A stretch of 29,151 bases of DNA, from positions 1 to 29,151 of the forward strand of contig CAAECW010000111.1 of NCBI GenBank assembly GCA_900754445.1, written 5' to 3'. Both the position numbers and the translations under genes were made by a program. The notes under the pieces are model-generated. The model saw only the letters and a list, made by a program, of their open reading frames with translations, was not told the origin of the DNA and did not search any database. Positions 7,083 to 13,083 of this stretch are shown here, one piece after another. The stretch is from an uncultured Collinsella sp. GTDB taxonomy: Bacteria; Actinomycetota; Coriobacteriia; Coriobacteriales; Coriobacteriaceae. Position 1 is the first letter of the stretch, and every line of letters starts with the position of its first letter.

Positions 7083-8986
7083 TAGCAGCCCTCCTCTCGC
7101 GCGACCGTCTTGGATTTAGCAATGTCCGCGACGTTAGAAGGACCGCCCGAGCGACCGATTAGCAGGTCCACCAACTCGTCTGCCAGCGACTCAACCGTAT
7201 AAAGGCCGTCAAAGCGCAGCGGCACGCCTGCCTTCGCAAGCGCCAGCGCCATGCGCTGGGCAGCGGGAACACCCAAGCCGATTGATTTAAGCTCATCCGC
7301 ATGCGCAAACACCTGAGCGGGGGTTCCCTCGGCAAACACCGCACCTTCGTTCATTACGACGATACGGTCGCAGCAATTGGCCAGGTCATCCATGCTGTGC
7401 GAAACCATGACAACGGTCAGGCCCTCGCGATGGAGTCGATCGATGAGCTCCAGGAAATCACTGCGCGCCGCCGGATCGAGCCCCGCCATGGGTTCATCGA
7501 GCACCAGGACTTCGGGCTCCATGGCGAGCACGCCGGCGAATGCCACACGCCGTTGCTGACCGCCCGAAAGCTCAAAGGGACTCTTGTCGCCGACCGTGGA
7601 AAGGTCGAGGCCCACGCGCGAGAGCGATGACTCGACACGACGGTCGACTTCATCTTGCGGCAAGCCAAGGTTGTGCGGACCAAACGCCACGTCCTGCGCC
7701 ACGGTTTCGGCAAACAGCTGACGCTCAGGATATTGAAACACCACGCCGACCTTGGCCTTAACCGCGGCGGCGTCTTTCTTGTTTGACAGATCGAGCCCCA
7801 GCGCGCGAACGGATCCCTCCTGGGGGCGAATCAAACCGTTGAGATGCTGGACCAGCGTCGACTTACCCGAACCGGTATGACCTGCCAAGCCCAGGAACTC
7901 GCCGCGACGCACCGTCAGCGATACATCGCGCAGCGCCCACGGGCTGCTGGGGTCGTTTCCCCAGAGAGCCTGTTTGCTCGATTTGCCCGCAATGGCCGAG
8001 CGCTTATGCCAGCGGCGGCGCTCGCGCGGACTGAGCGAATAACTGTACGAAACACGGGATAGCTCGATGACGGGCTCCGACGCGTTGCCCTCGTTGTCTA
8101 CCGGAACAGTGCCGTCAGCGATTTCCAACTGGGATGCGGAAGACTGCCCCGCGATGCCTGCCCCACTTCGCTCGGCATAAGCCTGCGCAATCTCGGCGAC
8201 CATATCCGCCTCACGTACCTGCGCGCAAACGGGCACGCCCTTCGCACGAAGCGCCATGCCCAAACGGCACGACTCTGGCATGTCAAGGTTGAGCTGCGCA
8301 AGTTCGTCCGCTCGCGTCAAGATTTCCTCGGGCGTACCGAGCATGGCAACGCGTCCCGCCCGAAACACCGCGACACGATCGGCCTCGGCGGCCTCTTCCA
8401 TAAAGTGCGTAATCATCACGATGGTCATGCCGCGAGCGTGCAACGCGCGGCAAGCCTTCATGAGGCCCTTGCGTCCACGCGGATCGAGCATCGAGGAAGC
8501 CTCGTCCAATATGAGCACGCGCGGTTCCATGGCGAGCACGCCGGCAAGCGCCACGCGCTGCTTTTGGCCGCCCGAAAGCGCATGGGTCTCGTGGCACTCA
8601 AAGCCCACCAGGCCCACGCCCTTCAGCGCCTCGCGTACGCGCTGCGCAATTTGCGCCGATGGCACGCCAAGGTTTTCGGGACCAAACGCAACGTCATCTT
8701 CGACAAGCGTTGCCACCAGCTGGTCGCCGGGATTCTGGAATACCATGCCCGCGGTCGAACGAATGTCGTAGACCAGCTCGGGCTCGGACGCATCCATGCC
8801 GTTGATGCGTACCGTGCCCGCATCGGGCTGCAGCAGCGCATTCAGATGCTTGGCAAACGTCGACTTACCCGACCCATTGCCACCGAGGATGCAGAAAAAC
8901 TCGCCGTCCTTAATGCTCAGATCGATGCCGTCAAGCGCCTGGGCGGCACCGTCATAGCTAAAGGAAACGCCCCGACACTCAATCAT
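7082..8986 (-). CDS. ecfA: Fused two-domain ECF ATPase (EcfA-EcfA')
   Basis: A single 634-residue chain carries both nucleotide-binding domains of an ECF transporter. Domain 1 has GGNGSGKST (35-43), LSGGQ (137-141) and LILDEASSMLD (158-168). Domain 2, from about residue 310, has GHTGSGKST, LSGGQQRR and LVLDEPMAGLD. An odd basic insert (SPRERRRWHKRS and following) sits between the first strand of domain 2 and its Walker A. In most bacteria EcfA1 and EcfA2 are separate genes, so this is a fusion. The start overlaps the ribU stop by 4 bases and the stop overlaps the ecfT start by 1 base, so ribU-ecfA-ecfT should be translated together and form one membrane complex. Confidence 0.94.
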   Translation of the reverse strand: MIECRGVSFSYDGAAQALDGIDLSIKDGEFFCILGGNGSGKSTFAKHLNALLQPDAGTVRINGMDASEPELVYDIRSTAGMVFQNPGDQLVATLVEDDVAFGPENLGVPSAQIAQRVREALKGVGLVGFECHETHALSGGQKQRVALAGVLAMEPRVLILDEASSMLDPRGRKGLMKACRALHARGMTIVMITHFMEEAAEADRVAVFRAGRVAMLGTPEEILTRADELAQLNLDMPESCRLGMALRAKGVPVCAQVREADMVAEIAQAYAERSGAGIAGQSSASQLEIADGTVPVDNEGNASEPVIELSRVSYSYSLSPRERRRWHKRSAIAGKSSKQALWGNDPSSPWALRDVSLTVRRGEFLGLAGHTGSGKSTLVQHLNGLIRPQEGSVRALGLDLSNKKDAAAVKAKVGVVFQYPERQLFAETVAQDVAFGPHNLGLPQDEVDRRVESSLSRVGLDLSTVGDKSPFELSGGQQRRVAFAGVLAMEPEVLVLDEPMAGLDPAARSDFLELIDRLHREGLTVVMVSHSMDDLANCCDRIVVMNEGAVFAEGTPAQVFAHADELKSIGLGVPAAQRMALALAKAGVPLRFDGLYTVESLADELVDLLIGRSGGPSNVADIAKSKTVAREEGC

Positions 8987-9573
8987 GCGCGGCCTTTGAC
9001 CTGGTCCTTTTTAGGCGTGATGAGGTTGGAGACTGCTTTATACACCGCCAGCGTCAACACCGAGTTAAGCACGGTCTTGATAAGGTTGAACGGCAGTACG
9101 GCAGGAATCATGAGCGGGGCGATCACATCGACCGAGCCATACCAGAACCATACGCCAATGGTAAGGTTTGCGACCATAGACAACGCCGTAGCGGCAATAA
9201 CGCCGAGCACCAGGCCAATCACGGCACCCTTATAGGTATGCATCTTCTGGTAGACAATAGCCGCGGGCAGAATGTAGCCCAGCGTGGCAACCAGGTTCAT
9301 AAGCGCGCCGACCCAGTCACCCGTAGTGAGCGCATGGATAACGATCGCCATGGCTGCAACAGCGGTACCAGCACCGGGGCCATACGCAAATCCGCACACC
9401 ATCGCCGGCACCAGCGACGGGTCATACGTCAAAAACGGCGCCGAAGGAAGGATGGGCAGCTGCACGTACATAAACAGGGCACCCAAGGCGCACATCAACG
9501 CCATGGTAACGAGCTGTTTGGTGCTCCACCTATTCGTGTTCTCAAAATGGATATGCTGCGACTGTTCAGACAT
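8983..9573 (-). CDS. ribU: Riboflavin ECF transporter S component RibU
   Basis: This 196-residue membrane protein has about six hydrophobic segments. It contains the RibU-like stretch FLTYDPSLVPAMVCGFAYGP, in which the first cytoplasmic loop leads into a conserved YD..L.P helix. Riboflavin specificity is inferred mainly from the FMN riboswitch directly upstream. I chose ATG 9573 because AGGTGA lies four bases upstream. The in-frame ATG at 9594 falls inside the conserved 3' end of the riboswitch and is not a plausible start. The stop overlaps the ecfA start by four bases. It would capture riboflavin and deliver it through EcfT and the fused ATPase. Confidence 0.9.
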   Translation of the reverse strand: MSEQSQHIHFENTNRWSTKQLVTMALMCALGALFMYVQLPILPSAPFLTYDPSLVPAMVCGFAYGPGAGTAVAAMAIVIHALTTGDWVGALMNLVATLGYILPAAIVYQKMHTYKGAVIGLVLGVIAATALSMVANLTIGVWFWYGSVDVIAPLMIPAVLPFNLIKTVLNSVLTLAVYKAVSNLITPKKDQVKGRA

Positions 9574-9584
9574 AAGATCACCTG

Positions 9585-9767
9585 CCTCTTTCATCCGGAC
9601 TCTAACCGTTGGTACTGGGATCTCACCAGTTCAGCCGGCATGCGAACCAACGCACGCACGGGTCGCGGACTCATCGGCTCGACGCAGATCCTCGCCTGCG
9701 CCACGGCACCCCTTTGGCACCGCCCGATTTACCGCCAGTGGGGAATTTCACCCCGCCCTGAAACAGC
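9585..9767 (-). ncRNA. FMN riboswitch (RFN element)
   Basis: Read on the minus strand, the segment contains the conserved blocks of the RFN element. GGGTGAAATTCCCCACTGGC and GGCGGTAAA stand near its 5' end, followed by the variable arm. AACTGGTGAGATCCCAGTA comes next, then GGTTAGAGTCCGGATGAAAG near the 3' end. The P1 helix pairs the TTTC region at about 9765 with GAAAGAG at about 9586. Only about 12 bases separate the aptamer from the ribU start, with no room for a terminator. The RBS AGGTGA abuts the P1 strand, so control is probably at translation: FMN binding would hide the ribU ribosome site. Confidence 0.95.
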
Positions 9768-9875
9768 AATTGCAAGTGTAGCACGGGCAGGTTTTCGCGC
9801 AAGTATGCCGAGGGTAATTTTTGGTGGGGATCAGTTGCCGCAACAACCACGTTCCCCACCCATCCCAAAGTAACG

Positions 9876-9907
9876 CGCCTTTCGCGCAAAGCGCGAAACA
9901 GCGAAAG
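9876..9907. repeat. Nested hairpin between groEL and ribU
   Basis: TTTCGCGC and GCGCGAAA form a perfect 8-bp stem around AAA. An alternative outer pairing of CCTTTCGC with GCGAAAGG is also possible, so two mutually exclusive folds exist. It is followed at 9905-9919 by GGGACACGTGTTCCC. It may be a terminator or attenuator remnant; neither strand has a T-run next to it. Confidence 0.5.
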
Positions 9908-9968
9908 GGACACGTGTTCCCATCAACCACATCCTTCTCCGCGAGCCGACCTCAAGGCCGTAAACGCA

Positions 9969-10111
9969 GGGGATCCGGGGGCGTGACGGGGTTTCTCTCC
10001 GGAACATTCCGCAGGACGCAAGGAGGCTCCGCAGCGCGAAGCGCGATGCGGAGCCTCCTTGCATGTCCGAGGACGTTCCGGAGAGAAACCCCGTCACGCC
10101 CCCGGATCCCC
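9969..10111. repeat. 143-bp giant hairpin downstream of groEL
   Basis: The outer arms 9969-10005 and 10075-10111 are perfectly complementary over 37 bp. After a short mismatched interval there is an inner perfect 15-bp stem (GCAAGGAGGCTCCGC with its complement) around a 15-base loop. TTCCGCA at 10007-10013 and CGAGGAC at 10068-10074 flank the inner stem. The element starts 27 bp after the groEL stop. It could end groESL transcription, although no T-run follows on either side and it is far larger than a normal terminator. Confidence 0.9.
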
Positions 10112-10137
10112 GGTGGGAGTTCTAGACCTTGTCGGCC

Positions 10138-11775
10138 TTAGTACATACCGCCGCCCTGCTGACCAGCGGTAGCAGCAGCGATAGCGTCCTCAAGCTGAGT
10201 GTTCTTGGGCACATCGGAGACGGTAGCCTCGGTGATGAGGATCAGGCTGGCGACAGAAGCAGCGTTCTGCAGGGTGACGCGGCTGACCTTGACGGGGTCG
10301 AGGACGCCCATCTCGATCATGTCGCCCCACTCGCCGTTGGCAGAGTTGAGACCCTGGCCGGCAGGCAGCTCGGCAACCTTGTCGACCACGACAGCGCCCT
10401 CAAAGCCAGCGTTCTTGGCGATGGTAGCGACCGGAGCGGTCAGAGCCTTCTTGACGATGTCGACACCGATCTTCTCCTCGGGGTCGTCGAGCTCAACGGC
10501 GTCGAGCGCAGGAGCAGCGTCCATGAAGGCGACGCCGCCACCGGCGACGATGCCCTCCTCGACAGCAGCGCGGGTTGCCTGCAGGGCGTCCTCGACGCGG
10601 TGCTTGATCTCCTTGAGCTCAGACTCGGTAGCAGCGCCGACCTTGATGACGGCAACGCCACCGGAGAGCTTGGCCAGGCGCTCCTGGAGCTTCTCACGGT
10701 CGAAGTCAGAGGTGGTGTTCTCCATCTCGCCCTTGATCTGAGCGATACGGGCGTCGATGGCCTCCTTGGAGCCAGCGCCGCCGACGACGACGGTGTTGTC
10801 CTTGGAGATGGTGACGGACTTAGCGGTACCGAGCATATCGGCGGTGATGTCAGCGACCTTCACGCCCAACTCGTCCAGGGCAGCCTGGCCACCGGTGAGG
10901 ACGGCGATGTCCTCGAGAATGCGCTTGCGGCGATCGCCGTAGCCCGGGGCCTTGACGGCGCAGACGTTGAGGGCGCCACGGATCTTGTTGAGGACCAGGG
11001 TAGGCAGAGCTTCGCCGTCGATGTCCTCAGCGATGATGAGCAGGCCACGGCCAGCGCGCTGGACAGCCTCGAGAACGGGCATGATGTCCTGAACGCTGGA
11101 GATCTTCTGGTCGGTGATGAGGATGTACGGATCCTTCATCACGGCCTCCATGCGGTCGTTATCCGTGACGAAGTAAGCGGAGACATAGCCCTTGTCGAAC
11201 TGCATGCCCTCGACGGTGTCGATGGTGATGTCGAACGTCTGGGAATCCTCGACGGTGATGACGCCGTCCTTGCCCACGACCTCCATGGCCTCGGCGATCT
11301 TCTCGCCGACCTCGGGGTCACCGGCAGAGATGGTGCCGACGGAAGCAATCTGCTCCTTGGTCTCGACCGGCTTAGCCTGCTTCTTCATCTCGGCGACGGC
11401 GGCGTTGACGGCCTTGTCGATGCCGCGACGGATGGCCAGCGGGTTGGCGCCAGCGGCGACGTTGCGCAGACCGTCGTTGACGATGGCCTGAGCGAGCAGA
11501 GTTGCGGTGGTGGTGCCGTCACCCACGGTGTCGTTGGTCTTGGTGGCGACCTCCTTCACCAGCTGAGCGCCCATGTTCTCGATGTTGTCCTCGAGCTCGA
11601 TCTCCTTGGCGACGGAAACGCCGTCGTTGGTGATGGTCGGGGCACCGAACGTGCGCTGCAGCGCAACGTAGCGACCCTTGGGGCCCATGGTGACGGTAAC
11701 GGCGTCGGCCAGAGTGTTGACGCCCTTGGCGAGCTTAGCGCGGGCATCGGTGTTGAACGTAATGTTCTTTGCCAT
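10138..11775 (-). CDS. groEL: 60-kDa chaperonin GroEL
   Basis: GroEL assembles into a double ring that folds cytoplasmic proteins with ATP and GroES. The 545 residues match the family end to end, with the ATP-binding loop GDGTTTATLLA from residue 85 and an otherwise complete apical and equatorial sequence. The C-terminus ends AGQQGGGMY, a shortened form of the usual GGM repeat. GGAGG lies nine bases before ATG 11775. It follows groES by 96 bp, a spacer that holds a hairpin (11806-11841). Codon use is strongly biased to favoured GC-ending codons, as expected for high expression. Confidence 0.98.
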   Translation of the reverse strand: MAKNITFNTDARAKLAKGVNTLADAVTVTMGPKGRYVALQRTFGAPTITNDGVSVAKEIELEDNIENMGAQLVKEVATKTNDTVGDGTTTATLLAQAIVNDGLRNVAAGANPLAIRRGIDKAVNAAVAEMKKQAKPVETKEQIASVGTISAGDPEVGEKIAEAMEVVGKDGVITVEDSQTFDITIDTVEGMQFDKGYVSAYFVTDNDRMEAVMKDPYILITDQKISSVQDIMPVLEAVQRAGRGLLIIAEDIDGEALPTLVLNKIRGALNVCAVKAPGYGDRRKRILEDIAVLTGGQAALDELGVKVADITADMLGTAKSVTISKDNTVVVGGAGSKEAIDARIAQIKGEMENTTSDFDREKLQERLAKLSGGVAVIKVGAATESELKEIKHRVEDALQATRAAVEEGIVAGGGVAFMDAAPALDAVELDDPEEKIGVDIVKKALTAPVATIAKNAGFEGAVVVDKVAELPAGQGLNSANGEWGDMIEMGVLDPVKVSRVTLQNAASVASLILITEATVSDVPKNTQLEDAIAAATAGQQGGGMY

Positions 11776-11805
11776 GGTAGGTAATCCTCCAAAAGAAATG
11801 TGACT

Positions 11806-11841
11806 CGCGTCGCCGCTTCCGAGTCCTATGCGGCGGACGCG
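11806..11841 (-). promoter_or_regulatory. Hairpin in the groES-groEL spacer
   Basis: CGCGTCGCCGC (11806-11816) pairs with GCGGCGGACGCG (11830-11841), leaving one bulge. On the minus strand it is followed by ACATTTCTTTTGG, which is moderately T-rich. It could be an mRNA processing or stabilising structure, or a partial terminator that sets the groES to groEL ratio. The structure is clear; the role is inferred. Confidence 0.6.
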
Positions 11842-11871
11842 TTCAAAGACGAATCAGAGATTCTGACGAGA

Positions 11872-12165
11872 CTAGGCCTCGACGACAGCGTAGATGTCGT
11901 CGGCGCGCATCAGCAGATACTTCTCGCCGTCGACCTTGACCTCGTTGCCACCGAACTTACCGTAGATGACAACATCACCGACCTTGACGTCCATGGGGAT
12001 GCGCTCACCCTTGTCGTTGACCTTGCCGGCGCCCACGGCAACGATGGTGCCGCGCTGCGGCTTCTCCTGAGCGTTGCTGGCGATATACAGACCAGAAGCG
12101 GTCTTCTGCTCGGCCTCGTCGGGCTTGACCAGAACACGATCTGCAAGCGGCTTCAAAGACGACAT
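11872..12165 (-). CDS. groES: 10-kDa co-chaperonin GroES
   Basis: GroES caps the GroEL ring. The 97-residue protein shows LADRVLVKPDEAEQKTASGLY at its N-terminus, with the mobile loop around residues 17-32. It ends with the usual DVVIYGKFGGNEVKVDGEKY and a final strand. GGAGGAGA lies nine bases before ATG 12165. It is the first gene of groESL. Upstream I find neither a CIRCE inverted repeat (TTAGCACTC-N9-GAGTGCTAA) nor a HAIR box, so the heat-shock control must be different or sited elsewhere. Confidence 0.97.
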   Translation of the reverse strand: MSSLKPLADRVLVKPDEAEQKTASGLYIASNAQEKPQRGTIVAVGAGKVNDKGERIPMDVKVGDVVIYGKFGGNEVKVDGEKYLLMRADDIYAVVEA

Positions 12166-12190
12166 GCTTGTCTCCTCCTTTTTGGGCCGC

Positions 12191-12270
12191 GCGGTTATAC
12201 CACGCGAATTAACCCTTTTTGTTTGCGTACGCGTTGAATGGTACCCACGAATGGCGGGTTATACAACACG
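12191..12270 (-). promoter_or_regulatory. Putative groESL promoter region with duplicated TATAAC motif
   Basis: On the minus strand the segment contains CGTGTTGTATAACCCGC and, about 66 bp closer to groES, CGCGTGGTATAACCGCG. Both carry a TATAAC core that could be a -10 element, and the proximal one has an extended TGG before it. I find no good -35 at the usual distance for either. They could instead be two operator copies for an unknown heat-shock regulator. Confidence 0.4.
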
Positions 12271-12302
12271 GAGTCAAAAAATCTTATTTTTTGGCACTTA
12301 GA

Positions 12303-12513
12303 TTTTCTGAATGCCGGGGGATAACTTAGCGGTGGCTCCCGTGTGGCTCCGGAGGGGCGGGGCATAAGGTTTCCTGCTCGGGCAGTCCTGCTCGCACGAA
12401 GGCCACATTAAGCGGCTTTCGGCTCGTGCGGAACTCGCGATAAACCTTATGCCCCGCCCCTCCGGAGCCACACGGGAGGCAGGTTAACTAATTCGAGCCC
12501 GGCATTCAGAAAA
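12303..12513. repeat. 211-bp giant compound hairpin upstream of groES
   Basis: The outermost arms 12303-12318 and 12498-12513 are perfect complements (16 bp). After an asymmetric internal loop, arms 12336-12372 and 12442-12478 form a perfect 37-bp stem. The 69-base apical part contains an inner CGCACGA/TCGTGCG stem. On the minus strand TTCCGCA (12427-12433) and CGAGCAGGAC (12385-12394) flank that inner stem, as in the element at 9969-10111. It separates groESL from the hydrolase genes and could be a bidirectional terminator or a repeat family of its own. Confidence 0.9.
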
Positions 12514-12568
12514 GTCAGTGCAGCAAAATGGCGATGCGGATAGCGACATGGGCATGGTTTTCGTTGCG

Positions 12569-12602
12569 TGCACGGGTCCCCTGGGGAGCACCGTGCATTT
12601 TT
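12569..12602 (+). terminator. Terminator-like hairpin with T-run
   Basis: TGCACGG (12569-12575) pairs with CCGTGCA (12591-12597) and is followed by TTTTT on the plus strand. There is no plus-strand gene to its left, so it may belong to an unannotated RNA or to the adjacent repeat element, whose left terminal repeat overlaps it. Confidence 0.45.
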
Positions 12603-12828
12603 GGGAGTATTCAGCAAGCCAGGACGGCTGCATACACGCCGGACACACCATATTGGTCCCAAGGACGCCTTCGACCGGCGATTTGAGTCGGCAGGCAAAC
12701 CCCGCCAGGACAAAAAGGCATGCTTCGCGCCGTACCGGAGCCCAAAATGACGTCAATCTCCGCAACGTTACTCAGCCGCAGCGGCACCGGCAGAGCTCGC
12801 GGTGCTGAATACTCCGTTTTTTGCACGG
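12591..12828. mobile_element. Candidate MITE-like element with 26-bp imperfect terminal inverted repeats
   Basis: The left end 12591-12616 and right end 12803-12828 are inverted copies. Read inward-out they share TGCTGAATACTCC and TGCACGG, with a 6-base block between that reads CAAAAA in one and GTTTTT in the other, about 20 of 26 identical. The 238-bp interior has no transposase. I could not find a clear target-site duplication, so mobility is only inferred; a structured RNA is the alternative. Confidence 0.4.
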
Positions 12829-13022
12829 CACGGGCGGGGGTACATCAGGATCAGGAAGGACATCCCAGCCTTTTTATGCAATCTGTAATGGGAAGTATGC
12901 AAAACACCAAGAGATAGCATTGCTGGTGTCCAAATTGAGCGCGGGGCAGCAGCACCTCCGCCCCGCACCCAAATCCAACAGAGCAGGGACGCTCATGGCG
13001 GATCCCCACCAAAACGCAAACG

Positions 13023-13063
13023 CGGCTCGAGCGCTATCCCAAAAAGGCTGCCCGAGCCGCGCT
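13023..13063 (-). terminator. Terminator of the YtcJ-like gene
   Basis: CGGCTCG near 13024 pairs with CGAGCCG near 13056 about 20 bp after the stop codon of the amidohydrolase gene. On the minus strand GTTTGCGTTTTGG follows, giving a moderate T-rich tail. Confidence 0.6.
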
Positions 13064-13083
13064 TAACGGTACGGCATGAATAC

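Larger units (their letters stand above)
9768..10137. other. 370-bp gene-free spacer between groEL and the FMN riboswitch
   Basis: I see no credible gene. The spacer holds the 143-bp giant palindrome (9969-10111) and a GCGCAAAGCGC-centred hairpin at 9876-9907. The near-palindrome GGGACACGTGTTCCC lies at 9905-9919. The ribU operon promoter should lie between about 9770 and 9960 on the minus strand, but I could not fix a clear -35/-10 pair. Confidence 0.6.
12514..13083. other. 570-bp gene-free region right of the giant hairpin
   Basis: No frame here has a convincing ribosome site or a family resemblance; the short frames of 60-95 codons overlap each other and the repeats. The region holds an inverted-repeat-bounded segment (12591-12828) and a TGCACGG/CCGTGCA hairpin with a TTTTT run (12569-12602). 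Further stems lie at 12904-12929 and 12941-12966, and the ytcJ terminator is at 13023-13063. It looks like accumulated repeat debris or structured RNA rather than protein-coding DNA. Confidence 0.6.

Noticed and set aside
9574..9594. ribU start at ATG 9594
   Set aside because: This ATG is part of the conserved GTCCGGATGAAAG block of the FMN riboswitch; 9573 has the ribosome site.
10129..11784. A 551-codon plus-strand frame opposite groEL
   Set aside because: It is the antisense frame of a strongly codon-biased gene; composition is Asp/Leu/Gly-rich with no motif or ribosome site.
12166..12302. CIRCE or HAIR heat-shock operator
   Set aside because: No TTAGCACTC-type or CTTGAGT-type inverted repeat could be found on either strand.
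12484..12826. Small minus-strand frames of 71-93 codons
   Set aside because: They overlap each other in different frames and the inverted repeats; no ribosome site and no recognisable family.
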